Shown: piece after piece, positions 30,308 through 40,404 of the stretch
How positions within the stretch are numbered: the first letter of the stretch is position 1
Layout: each line of letters starts with the position of its first letter
DNA from: Sepioteuthis lessoniana
Taxonomy: Eukaryota; Mollusca; Cephalopoda; Myopsida; Loliginidae
Assembly: GCA_963585895.1 (NCBI GenBank)
Contig: OY757939.1
Span: 39,226,956-39,290,955 of the forward strand
Reading direction: 5' to 3'
Length of the DNA stretch: 64,000 nt
The notes under the pieces: model-generated
What the model saw: only the letters and a program-made list of their open reading frames with translations
Databases searched by the model: none
Told to the model about the DNA's origin: nothing
Translations under genes and position numbers: made by a program

Positions 30308-30930
30308 GTCTGAATTTCTGAGACGAAGCTGGATGAATTTTATCATTAAGGGTTTTCGGGCTATTGTTTTCATCTTTATTGTTATTTCCACAATGTTTCG
30401 GCCGATATGTTCTCCGGTCTTCTTCGGGTGTTTGTCGAACTCGGGAACCTACACGGAACTTCGAACTACATCCTTTATTGAATCCATGAGGGTCACCTAT
30501 TCTGATTCTGTTAACCATAACCGAGTACGAGTGTTAAGAATTCCTGTATTGTTACTCGCTTGCAGTTAGGATTGAACCTGCAACCTTCAGATGATTGTCT
30601 CCTTAAAAGCTTAGGGAACCAACGTCTATAACCGTTACATTATGTCCAGCAGCAGACTGACTGCAGGCGAGTAACAATACAGGAATTCTTAACACTTGTA
30701 CCCGGTTATGGTTAACGGAATCAGAACAGGCGACCCCCGTGGATTCAATAAAGTAGTTCGAAGTTCCATGTAGGTTCCCGATTTCGACGAACACCAGAAG
30801 AAGGCCGGAGAATATATCAGCCGAAACGTTGTAGAAATAACAATAAAGATGAAGACAATAATCCGAAAACCCTTAATGATATAAATCACTTTTATAGCTT
30901 TTTTCTGATCGACGAGGACGGGTTTCATTC
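30308..30930. mobile_element. SINE-G inverted pair around a tRNA-like head
   Basis: Arms 30343-30566 (minus sense) and about 30661-30885 (plus sense) are ~90% reverse complements over ~224 bp. The ~95-bp spacer, read on the minus strand, looks tRNA-derived (A-box region taatgtaacggttatagacg, B-box region gcaggttcaatccta). The minus-sense unit is thus head plus body; the plus-sense body lacks a head. Each body holds a gaagaag...gccgaaac-ttgt motif resembling a hammerhead ribozyme core. A body fragment recurs at 55045-55170. Confidence 0.6.
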
Positions 30931-31076
30931 AGTCATCCAAAAATGCTTTATAGTGCATAAAAGCTGTCGACAAGGAACTTGATCTTCATAAACTTGTGTT
31001 GACGTCTTAAATGTTTCTGTCGAATTGTCCTAATATTTTTTGATCTTGTATTCCATTTTGGTGAAACAATTAACTA

Positions 31077-31600
31077 AACATACTTAACCAAACACAAACA
31101 CATTTAACCAAAAGCACTTCACTAAACACTTAAGTGAACCCGCTTAGCCAAACACATTGAACCAAAAACTTAACCAAACTCAAACACTCAATCAAACACA
31201 CTTAACCAAACACACTTAAATGAACACACTTAGCCAAACACACTTAGCCAAAAAGACTTAACTGAACTCACTTAATTGAAGACATTTAACCTATAACAAT
31301 TGTTGGTTTTTTTGCCTTGTTATGTTAAGAAAAGGAGTTAAACAAATGAGTTGACAAGAATATCGATGAGTTCCAAAAATTTTGATGTCAGCTTGAGTGA
31401 TAACCCTGTACTGTGAGTCGTACAAAGGGAAGAAAGCAGTTGCGGATGTTTGAGCCGGAATAAAGCATTCAACTTGAAGCTTCGAGGACCACTTGGTCCA
31501 GAAGGAATGAATAAATGATTAAGGAATGAATTTCTAAAGAAAACAATAGTCCAAAAATTGAATTCGCTATCCCCATGTTGAAGTTGTTCTGTTCTGCTGC

Positions 31601-31641
<41 letters not shown>

Positions 31642-32300
31642 TTTACACAAGCCTTTTATATTGCCCGGGAAAGTCATCCGAGCAGAATGGCATAAATCAT
31701 TGTCATTGGTCGAAAATATAAATTGAAACTTCAACGGCCAAAATAATTCCCGCGCTAAACAATCAATTTGAAATTATTTCTTTCTGCAACAAGCCAAACA
31801 CATTTAATCAAATACACTTAACCAAACACAAACACACTTAACCAAACAAATAAACTCAACACACTTAACTGTACTCACCAAGCGAAACACATTTAACCAA
31901 ATACACTTAGTTAAACACAAACACATTTAACCAAACAAGTTTAACTAAACACACTTAACTGAACACACTTAGCCTAACACATTTAACCAAACACACTTTA
32001 CCAAACATACTTAACAAAATACACTTAAACAAACATATTTAACCAGACACACTTAGCAAAACACACTTAATAAAACACACTTAACCAAACACATTTAATC
32101 AAACACACTTAAGCAAACGTACCTAATTAAACACACTTAACTAAATACACTTAATCAAACACATTTAACCAAACACACTTAAGTAAACACACGTAGCTAA
32201 TGACTCTTAATCAAATACATTTAACCAAACAGTCTTAACCACACTTCACTAAACACATTTAATCAAATACACTTAACTGGATACACTTAAAAGAACGAAT
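31077..32300 (+). repeat. 14-bp minisatellite array split by an LTR
   Basis: Degenerate repeats of cacacttaaccaaa (14 bp), about 31077-31297 and 31792-32300. The interruption is an LTR-like element of family H. An inverted array of the same unit is at 32876-33015. Frequent variants are catttaatca and cttagccaaa. No ORF. Confidence 0.85.
31301..31791 (-). mobile_element. LTR-like repeat H, copy 1
   Basis: Minus strand starts TGTTGCAGAAAGAAAT and ends CAACA. It contains tcccgggcaatataaaaggc, a TATA box near 31655-31665, followed by an (CT)n tract and gcttta ttccggctcaa. Copies 2 (37833-38543) and 3 (48031-48516) share the start TGTAGCAGAAAG, ccgggcaacat and the CT-rich block. No clear target duplication, so 'solo LTR' is likely but unproven. 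Confidence 0.5.
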
Positions 32301-32629
32301 TAACATTACTTAAAAAGCAGAATTTTTGCGCTAGGGTGTTTAAAAGTTTGCACGACTAACAATCCAAATTTGGTCGTTTTGCTTTGGATAAAAAAAAATT
32401 CTTTTTGGTGTGATATCAACAGTAAATTGCCTGGTCCCAAGGATCCTTACTCTCATGTAATACCTGCTTAGAAGGGCTGGGTTTATTGATTGGCGCCTGA
32501 GGCGCCCCAAAAGAGAAATGCTGATAGAATCAAGTACTTTTTTTTTCATTTAAAATCAGCGGATCTATATTTAACTTAAAGAAATGTGAAAAAATTCAGT
32601 TCGCGTTTGAGTCTCGGAATGCAGATTCA

Positions 32630-32870
32630 GAGGAATATATATTTACCCAAAGAATACAAAGTCAATTTTCAAGAAATGCTGGTTTAAACTCAGTTTTTCT
32701 TCTCCTAAGCTCGTTGCCGTACCAATTATAAAGAGCCCAGGTTTTCCAACAATTTCCTCATAGCTGAAGGGAGAAAGGAATGAATGATTTTCCAAAGGGC
32801 ATTGGTTCGAAAATGAATCATAAACATTCCAGGGATTTAATCTCGGATCATCTTTCATAAGATTATTACA
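32630..32870 (-). mobile_element. SINE-B-like, antisense
   Basis: Antisense tail (caaagtcaattttcaagaaa, tttttcttctcctaagctcg) and core (atagctgaagggagaaagga), then head with ggatttaatctcgg as B-box complement. Diverged full-length copy between the direct repeats. Confidence 0.55.
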
Positions 32871-32875
32871 TGTGC

Positions 32876-33015
32876 ATTTAGTTGTATTTAGTTAAGTACG
32901 TTGGGTTTGGTTAAATGTATTTAGTTTAGTGTGTTTCGTTAAATGTATTTGGTTAAACGTGTTTGGTTAAATGTATTTGGTTAAGCGTATTTAGTTAAAT
33001 GTGTTTGGTTAAGTT
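32876..33015 (-). repeat. 14-bp minisatellite, inverted array
   Basis: Complement of the 31.1-32.3 kb unit: gtttggttaaatgtattta and gtgtttcgttaaatgtattt. Confidence 0.8.
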
Positions 33016-33371
33016 AAACATAAATCCGCTGATTTTAAATCAGAGTTGTCAACCTGAAAAATAAAAATAAAAATAATCTTATAACAAACCTGATTTTTAC
33101 TCATTGCCAGTTAAAATTTATATTAAGCCTCAGTGAGAATCGTGAATGCTTATGAAACAAAAAGAGGTGTAGAAATTTTATTTATGTTTTGCTTTTGATG
33201 AGAACAAAATATGATAAAAAGCAAAATGTTTTCACACTGCAAACTTGTTTAGCATTACTTTCACGGTTTGTAATAACACTTCTGCATACTACATGTATTG
33301 AGATGATACAAAAATAACTGAGTATTTTAGAATAAAATATTATTTAATTATATTCATGTAATAAACCACTT
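33016..33371. other. Unassigned AT-rich sequence
   Basis: No feature recognised. taaatccgctgatttta at about 33024 is the inverse of aaaatcagcggatctata at 32551. Confidence 0.45.
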
Positions 33372-33804
33372 TAAAGAGTGAATTAACATTACTTAAAAAG
33401 CAGAATTTTTGCGCTACAGTGTTTAAAGGTTTGCACGACCAACAATCCAAATTTGGTTGTTTTACTCTGGATAAAAAAAATTCTTTTTGATGCGATATCA
33501 CCAGGGAGGTGGTTTAAAGAAAATTGCCTAGTCCCAAGGATCCTTACTCTCATGTAATACCTGCTTAGAAGGGCTGGGTTTATTGATTAGCGCCTGAGGC
33601 GCCCTAAAAGAGGAATGCTGATAGAATCAAGAATTTTTTTTCAATGGCCATGCATGAGTCGCGATTCGTGCGAGCAACGCCCCCCCCCACACACACACAC
33701 ACACCACGTGACTATAAAATGATTTCATGTCAAATCTGACTTGATGGGAAGTCAAATAAACCCATACAATTCTGTTATTGGGTAAAATTTCCCTTCTGTA
33801 CTTA

Positions 33805-34190
33805 TTACGGGGGTTGGCTGAAAAGTTCATAATCTTGGTCAGTCTATGAACTTTTCAGCCGACCCTCGTTTTGCCAACAAATCTACTTCGCCCAAAATTC
33901 CTCTTATTGCGTCCAAATTTTATGTTAAATTGAATTAGATTTGCTGATTTTTAAAACATTTTACAAACTGAAATTGAAATATGAATTCAATTGAAACATT
34001 ATTTTGTAAGCGAGTCAGCTGAAGAATTCAAGACCAGAAAAGTTCGAACGATGATGTTATATCTACTGTTGATATTTTTTAACCAATGAGATCCAAGCAC
34101 TGCAACACCAATAGAAGAAGTGTGTGAACGGCAAGAAGGACTATGGTGAAAAATAAATCACATTTACTCACATTCCATGGTTGTATCTTG
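33805..34190 (+). mobile_element. mariner-3 fragments, two ends and a C-terminus
   Basis: 33806-33865 holds gggttggctgaaaagttcat and its complement atgaacttttcagccgaccc only ~13 bp apart, an ultra-short element or two apposed ends. At 34090-34190 the plus-strand reading ALQHQ, KKCVNGKKDYGEK and FTHIPW resembles the C-terminal ...RW.KCV...GDYVEK region of a mariner transposase. The same pieces occur at 47180-47372. Confidence 0.55.
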
Positions 34191-34194
34191 GTTA

Positions 34195-34272
34195 GGTTTG
34201 GTTGGGTTGGGTGGGTTTTATGGCATATCAACCATTGTAAGTTATTCAATGCCAAATTCTCTTTATACATAT
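34195..34272 (-). mobile_element. Element F tail, interrupted by mariner-1
   Basis: gggttttatggcatatcaac and gttattcaatgccaaattct (tail complement), ending at the TA where mariner-1 copy B inserted. Confidence 0.6.
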
Positions 34273-34273
34273 A

Positions 34274-35157
34274 CGAGGATCATTAAATAAGTGTCCAAAC
34301 TTTATTCGTATGGGCACTTTTATTGATAGTACACACATGAAACTCTAGTCCCCTTCGAAGTAATCTCCTCCGACTGCAATGCACTTGTTGTACCGTTCTA
34401 ACAACTTCTGGAAGGTCCCATGGAAGACCTCTTGTGTGAGCGTGTCAATGACCTTCGTCACAGCCTCTTTCATCTTCTCAATTGTCTTATAACGACAGCC
34501 TCTGAGCTTAGGGAATAAGCAAATGTCACAGGGAGCAACGTCTAGACTATAGGGGTGACAAACTGTCTTGATGCCCATCTTGGTCAAATAGTCTGTGACA
34601 AGAATGGAGTTGTGGACTGGTGCATTGTCCTGGTGGAAATGCCACTGAGCCGATTTGAAGAGTGCTGGCCTCTTCCGACGGAACCTCTTCGTGAACTCCC
34701 TTAAAACCTCAACATAGTAACCCTAAACCTAACCCTAACCCTTTGGCCAATCAACTCTGGTGTATTGACTTCCTTACTCCTCCCACACCTCTCATCATCC
34801 CTCACAGACTCCCTGCCTTCCTTGGATCTCTTATGCCACTCAAAAACTGATTCATGCAAGATGCTCCAAAAGCAGTCTGAAGCATTCCAAGTTTAACACA
34901 GAATTTTATTGCATGTCGTTCTTCTAAAGCGTCCTCACGTCCGGATTGCATTTTTGAAATTCACCAGCTGTGACAATCAGGCTTTAGTAGGGTGTATTCC
35001 AATTGCTGTTGTAGCTGTTCATTTGAAGCTGAAATCATAAAAATTGGTCAGTCATCTCATAAGATGTATAGCAATAACATAGTGAATGTTCAAGAGTCTA
35101 CGATAATTTTAAATGCCCATACAAAAAAAAATCTGGGAACTTATTGAATTCACTACG
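34274..35157 (-). mobile_element. mariner-1 copy B, internally deleted
   Basis: 884-bp element with TA on both sides (34272-34273; 35158-35159) and inverted ends gaggatcattaaataagtgt and complement of gggaacttattgaattcact. It carries the same internal deletion as copy A, bridged here by aaccctaaacctaaccctaa plus ccc (34718-34741), about four TTAGGG-like units on the minus strand. Confidence 0.85.
34345..34860 (-). pseudogene. Broken mariner transposase (copy B)
   Basis: The C-terminal block is open for 80 codons: MTKMGIKTVCHPYS, DVAPCDICLFPKLRG, then FHGTFQKLLERYNKC and GGDYFEGD. Just upstream [10 protein letters not shown] keeps the second catalytic Asp, and 34 residues later APCD supplies the third, as in DD34D mariners. 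The N-terminal part ([18 protein letters not shown]) lies beyond the deletion. Loss of the middle removes the first Asp. Confidence 0.8.
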
Positions 35158-35164
35158 TATATTA

Positions 35165-35845
35165 AATATATAGGATTTGGTTGGGTTTGTTACTTTTTAG
35201 GTTATTTAATGCCAAATCCATTTTTATACAAAACAGTTCTATTTCAAACAATTCAGTTTAGTCTAAGAATAGTTTTTGTTTACACACAGTTAAATATCAA
35301 AACTGTTCTATTTCAAACAATTCAGTTTAGCATACAAAAACAGTTTTATTTCAAACTATTCAGTTTAGCATAAGTAGGCAATTTAAATGTCAAAAGAGGT
35401 CTATTTCAAGCAGTTCAGTTTAGCATAAGTATACAGTTTTGTTCTATTTGACCCATAGATAGAACGCTATCAGGTGCTACAACTCCGAGCCAGAGTAGAC
35501 CTGGGAGCGATGGCATTGAAAGGGTACTGCGCATTCCCCAAAGCTCCAGTATTACAGGAACCTCATCATCAGATTGTTTAGTGTCATATTCAGGACACAC
35601 GTTGGGAGGGCTTACCCCCTGCAGAGATGCATTTAGTGTATTCTACATCCCCAGTCGATTGAACAAGATTTGGTTTGGTTAGGTTTTATGGCATATCAAC
35701 CATTATAGTTTATTTAATGCCAAATCCTCTTTATACATATGATTTGTAAACGCTTAGTTTGTTGATAACATTTTCAAACGAGCCAGAACTCATTTCATTG
35801 CATACAGTTAGATGGTTAAACATTCGATTTGTAAGTCGATAGTTT
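35165..35845 (-). mobile_element. Two element F copies, antisense
   Basis: The first (35165-35665) has tail, three or four modules and the 5' domain to cagtcgattgaacaag. The second (35670-35845) has only tail plus the module-poor middle (catttcattgcatacagtta). Confidence 0.7.
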
Positions 35846-35849
35846 GTAA

Positions 35850-36075
35850 AAGTAAAGTTGGCGACCAGAAGGCTCCCTTTTCAATAGCTACTACACTTAG
35901 GTGTAGGGGAGGGCGCTACTCCTTTCCCAGGATTACTCCACTTTACCCTTGATATGTACCTTATATTGCTGAGTGTTAAGCAAGTAGGTATCAAGTACCA
36001 TTTTAAAAGTCTTTGGTATGACGCGACCTGGGATTGAACCCAGGTCTTCCGACCATTGGACGAACACTCTTAATC
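35850..36075 (-). mobile_element. SINE-C
   Basis: Antisense: cagaaggctcccttttcaat, gagtgttaagcaagtaggta, ctgggattgaacccaggtct and ttggacgaacactct. Full length. Confidence 0.8.
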
Positions 36076-36084
36076 TCATTTTTT

Positions 36085-36135
36085 CTTATTTTTTTCTACC
36101 TTGCTAACCATTACACCATTCGAGGCGCCCTTTCC
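36085..36135 (-). mobile_element. SINE-D head fragment
   Basis: taccttgctaaccattacac and cattcgaggcgcccttt are the complement of the SINE-D 5' end; the body is absent. Confidence 0.5.
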
Positions 36136-36295
36136 CAATTCCGTTTACTTTATCGCCAATGTCATGACAGGACACATCCCTTTTAAACTATGGTGATCAA
36201 AAGCGTAATAATCCGTGTTTACTTTTTCTGTGTTTTTTTATTTCATTTTATCTTATTTATTTATTTATTTATTGATGTTGTTTTTTGTGCTTTTT

Positions 36296-36297
36296 GG

Positions 36298-36342
<45 letters not shown>
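36296..36342. repeat. (GTT)n microsatellite
   Basis: About fifteen GTT units; produces poly-Val/poly-Gln/poly-Leu shadow ORFs that are not genes. Confidence 0.95.
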
Positions 36343-36344
<2 letters not shown>

Positions 36345-37245
36345 TTTGCTTTGTTTTGTCTTGTTTTTATAATTATTTTCCGAAAAGGTATATCTCCATT
36401 CAGTGATACTGTTTATATCAGGTCTCTTCCAGGCCACCGGAAAATAAGTATCGTCCAAGATAAAAACAAACAAAAAAAAACACGCTCAAAAATCAAAGAC
36501 TAAAAAGGTATTTTTTAGATAAAATACATTTTTTTATCTAATCAATTATATCTATTTATTCTGTATTTTTTCCTTAAATTTTAAAATCTCAGTCACTTAC
36601 GGTGGGTGAAAAATTTTAACCTAACGGATGTCAATTTTAAACCTCCAAGAAAACGTTTAACCTTTTTGTTTTCTTTTATCAACCTCATTCTAAAAAAATC
36701 TAAACAACGAAAACGCGTACATACCTACAAATTTCTATGCATAAACAGTATGAATTAAACACAAAAAGTATTAGTACGTTCTGTTCCTCAAGACAATTAG
36801 ATATTTTCACGTAGTCACAGACGGATTAACATTTAAATCGACAGATATGCCCTAATACACAAATGTTTACCTTCGTAATCACCTCATAAATACAGACACA
36901 GTTGTACCAGGAATCATTGGTTATGAAACCTCATCTTGTATGGAGTAAATCATCCCTATTTAATCAGAGCATCGACGTCTGTGACACTGTTACAAATTTG
37001 GATCCGATGTATATCGATACCGACGCACAGTTTTTATATGTAACTTAAAAAGGAGAAAACGCCTTAGACGCCCACACGGAACAATCATTTTGTTTGTACT
37101 TTTTCAAGCAGAAAGTTAACACGCAACAAGAGTTCCACGTCATATATATATCTAGTGAGTTGTCGTTTTGTCCCTAATTCGTTTTTACGGGTTTATGATT
37201 ACTCTAAGAAGTACTAGCTGAGATATTTGTCCACACCAGGTAGAG
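36343..37245. other. Unassigned sequence
   Basis: AT-rich; no gene, repeat family or RNA recognised. Confidence 0.5.
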
Positions 37246-37398
37246 GTCAGACTTGTAGTAATTTACTAAGCTTTTTTCTAAGATGTGGCACAAGTCTGAA
37301 TGAATGGGGCACCAAATGAGACTCGAACTCACTCTTACAGGTTTGCTAGTCAAGCTTGCAAACCATTACACTATCTGAGGCCCCCAAGTCAAGACTTG
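37246..37398 (-). mobile_element. SINE-D with degraded TSD
   Basis: Antisense SINE-D (agtaatttactaagcttttt to accattacactatctgaggc) between gtcagacttgta (37246-37257) and gtcaagacttgta (about 37386-37398), one base different. B-box complement gagactcgaactcact is intact. Confidence 0.75.
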
Positions 37399-37574
37399 TA
37401 TTACGACTATTTATAAGTTGATAAAAAGAAATAGATTTGTCAACTCATATTGGAATGGAGAAGATGTACCTGAGATGACTGACAACGCACACTGAAAATG
37501 TATGAGAGCAAATTGTTAAATAAACAGAAATTATATATTTTTAACGACGAAGGTGATTATGTTTACTTCCTTGT

Positions 37575-37824
37575 TTGGTTTGGTTTGGTTTGGTTTCTTT
37601 GTTTAATGGCATATCAACCTTTGTATGTTATTTAATGCCAATGCTATTCTCCTAGAAGAACAGTAGTGGTACTATTTAACCCATAGCTGGGAGGATAAGG
37701 GGGTTCATACCTTTCCCAAGGGTATTTGCCCGAAAGTGAACGTAATAGCGTGTTTGGAGTACGAACTCGCTTACTACGATTCCGCAGTCCATCGCTTTAA
37801 CCATTACACCACGAGGACACCCCC
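37575..37824 (-). mobile_element. SINE-A with 11-bp TSD
   Basis: Flanked by tacttccttgt at 37564-37574 and 37825-37835. Antisense tail with four ggttt units, core cagctgggaggataag-like, and head tcgctttaaccattacacca. The ggttt/ccaaa repeat number varies between SINE-A copies, as in LINE-primed tails. Confidence 0.85.
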
Positions 37825-37832
37825 TACTTCCT

Positions 37833-38543
37833 TGTTATATTAAAAGGAAAATAAATTAATCGAAACGAAAATACCGAAAGGTTTCCAATTTAGAAGTTTA
37901 ATAAAGGTTTTTTGGAAAGGAAAACTTTGTGCTGGTCGTCGTAGTGGATAGAAGGAAATAGTTATTGATTGAGAAAGAATAAAGCTGCTAAATGTCTGAG
38001 CGAAATATGCGTCGCAGTCAAGGCAAAAATTGAGTTGCTGATTTTAGAACAGGAATGAATGTTCAGCCATAAATGCGTGGTCCTATTTGTTGTAGGAGAG
38101 AGCCATAATGGTCTCCTAAATGGTTGTCCCGGAATGAAGTAGCTGAATGTCTGAGCGAAATTTAAGCGTCGCTGTAGACATAGCAAAAGTTAGAAGCGAC
38201 ATAAAAGGGTTCCTGTAAGTGGCGGAATAAATGCATCTAATTTATATTCAACTGGAAACCTTTGGTCAAGGAGGGTAGACTCAAGGGTCCATAAATTAGA
38301 TGGCTTTCCTCATGGTGTAATGGTTCTGCTGCTGTGAAGAGAGAGGACAGAAAGTACGTCCGTCCTGCTCGAAAGATTCTGAGGAAGAGAAAGTGTGGCG
38401 GGCTTTCGCCATTTTTATGTTGCCCGGGGAAAATAGTCCGGGCAGAACAGGGTAAGTAATCCTCATTGAGTGAAAATAAGCGACGACCATAACGGTCAAA
38501 TTAATTTACGCGCCAACAAAAATACGAAGTTCTTTCTGCTACA
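37833..38543 (-). mobile_element. LTR-like repeat H, copy 2
   Basis: Minus strand starts TGTAGCAGAAAGAACTTCG and ends near tataaca. It shares ccccgggcaacataaaaatg, the CT-rich segment and a palindromic segment around cctttggtcaaggagg with copies 1 and 3. It is longer because of an internal duplication (aatgtctgagcgaaat at 37990 and 38146). Confidence 0.5.
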
Positions 38544-39391
38544 TATTTTATTTTATGAAATGTAATAAAATTTTGAATTCTGATTTTTTGTTTTCTCTAT
38601 TTTAAGAACATTTATTGTTATTTACCAAATAAATACAATAAAACGCAAAAAACGGAATTAATCAAAAGTGAAAACGGAAAAAAGAAATTCACCAAATGTA
38701 AAAATGGAAAATTTGTCTCCTTATATTTTGTACTCATTCACGTATGAGTGAAAAAATGTCTTGGGTTGTGAAAAAAATTGCAAAATTGTTTTTGGGGTTT
38801 TTTATACATTTATTTTTTATCCATTCTCTATTTTAATAAAAAAAAAGTACCTAGCTAAAAGAAAAAATTAGCAAATTTGTTTTGTTTTTTTTTTGTTTTT
38901 TTTTTCATCATACAACGTGTGAAAGCACGTGCGATACCCTAACCTCATCAGCCGCCATCCAGGGTGATAACACAGTTTCGGTAACTCAAGGCGGTACTGC
39001 CACTCCTGGCGCTACCAATCATTTATTTTTTTTATCGATTCTCTATTTTAATAAAACAAAGTATCTAGCTAAAAAAAATAGCAAATTTGTTTTATTAAAC
39101 TAAGACATTTTTTCACTCAATGCTACCATACTATTAAGGATTCTTTTCTTTCCATTTCATTCATATATCCAATTTACAATCATATGCGAATCCATTTTGA
39201 TGAAAAAATAGATAGCAACCGATCAGTAGTATTACAGATTAGGATTATGACGAGTGGAAATCACGATTTTCATCTGACTTTTGGCTTGCTGTGACCCCCA
39301 CTCCGGAAGTAATGGCGATTTTGTGCACTTGAGTTTCACACCCTGGGGTTAAGGCGTCAATAGCAGATTTAAAGAGGTTTCAGATTCTTCA
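38544..39391. other. Unassigned sequence
   Basis: AT-rich with a direct repeat (taataaaa...agtacctagctaaaa at about 38833 and agtatctagctaaaa at 39060). No gene recognised. Confidence 0.5.
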
Positions 39392-39455
39392 AGCTTCGTG
39401 GGTTATTTAATGCCAAAGACATATTGGCAGAAGAACAGTAATGATACTATTTAAG
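39392..39455 (-). mobile_element. SINE-A tail/core fragment
   Basis: cgtgggttatttaatgccaa and gaagaacagtaatgatacta (antisense). Confidence 0.5.
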
Positions 39456-39975
39456 AAAAGTCCTCGAGACCTGAAGAGCCAAGTGGAAGTGGAAATCAGA
39501 GGAAGAATCAATACCATTCTGACCACAGCACTGTTTAAATCAGCTAGAATACTTAGAAGAGTCCTGAAAAACTGAAGAGACAAGGGAAACTGGAGATCAG
39601 AGGAAGAATCGAGACCATCCAGACCACAACACTGTTTAAATCAGCTAGAATGCTTAAAAGAGTCCTGGAAACTGAAGAGACAAAGGGAAATGGAGATCAG
39701 ACGAACAATCAGGATCATCCAGACCACAGCACTGTTAAAATCAGCTAGAATACTTAGAAGAGCCCTGAAAAACTAAAGAGACTAGAGGAGCTATAGATCA
39801 GAGGAACAATCAAGACCATCTAGACCACAGCACTGTTAAACTCAGCTCGAATACTTAGAAGACTCCTAGAAAACTGAAGAGACAAGAGGAACTGGGGATC
39901 AGAGGAAGAATCATGACCATCCAGATCGCAGCACTACTAAGATCGGCTTGAACGCTAAAAAGAATCCTGGAGATC
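39456..39975 (+). repeat. Five ~101-bp tandem units derived from RLE-LINE coding sequence
   Basis: Each unit reads approximately agaagagtcctgaaaactga, agagacaag, gaactggagatcagaggaag, aatcgagaccatccagacca and cagcactgttaaatcagcta gaatactt. Units are 80-95% alike. In translation a unit carries ETIQTTAL and RILRRVL, the C-terminal block seen once in the RLE-LINE copies at 6.2 and 57.8 kb. So a piece of mobile-element coding sequence has been amplified in tandem. No long ORF survives. Confidence 0.85.
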
Positions 39976-40146
39976 ACTTTATATGAGAAAATCTTTATAG
40001 TTTTTAATCAATAGAAAATACAAGGAGAACTCTCACGGTTTTGTTATGTTTATTAAAGCTTATGTTAAACTCTACAAATGAAACTTTTCGATGATTCTAA
40101 TCTTAGCTCAACAAAGAGTTATTGTGTAAGTAATCGAATTTTCTCC

Positions 40147-40393
40147 GGGGGGTGTCTTCGTGGTGTAATGGTTAAAGCGATGGACTGCGGAATCGTAGTA
40201 AGCAAGTTCGTATTGCAGTCGCGCTATTACGTTCACTTTCGGGCAAATACCCTTGGGAAAGGTATGAACCCCCTTATCTTCCCAGCTATGGGTTAAATAG
40301 TACCACGACTGTTCTTCTAGGAGAATGGCTTTGGCATTAAATAACCTACAACGGTTGATATGCCATTAAACAAAGAAACCAAACCAAACCAAA
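40147..40393 (+). mobile_element. SINE-A, full length with 11-bp TSD
   Basis: 247 bp between gaattttctcc at 40136-40146 and 40394-40404. Head tcgtggtgtaatggttaaag and caagttcgtattgcagtcgc, core cccttgggaaaggtatgaac and ccagctatgggttaaatagt, tail ggcattaaataacctacaac to ccaaaccaaacc. Best reference copy of SINE-A. Confidence 0.9.
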
Positions 40394-40404
40394 GAATTTT
40401 CTCC

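Larger units (their letters stand above)
32291..33640 (+). repeat. ~265-bp direct repeat pair, ~1.08 kb apart
   Basis: 32291-32547 and 33372-33640 share gaattaacattacttaaaaa, gcagaatttttgcgct, cccaaggatccttactctca and gcgcctgaggcgccc. The second has a 24-bp insertion (accagggaggtggtttaaag). Between them lie a SINE-B-like copy and an inverted 14-bp array. A segmental duplication or terminal repeats of a short element are both possible. Confidence 0.7.

Noticed and set aside
31077..32300. CRISPR-like array
   Set aside because: Units are a contiguous degenerate 14-bp tandem repeat without spacers, in animal DNA.
36190..36503. ORFs with poly-Val, poly-Leu or poly-Gln
   Set aside because: Produced by the (GTT)n microsatellite in different frames.
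38900..39025. Short ORF with CESTCDTLTSSAAIQGD as a host exon
   Set aside because: No recognisable family, no splice context, and flanked by local repeats.
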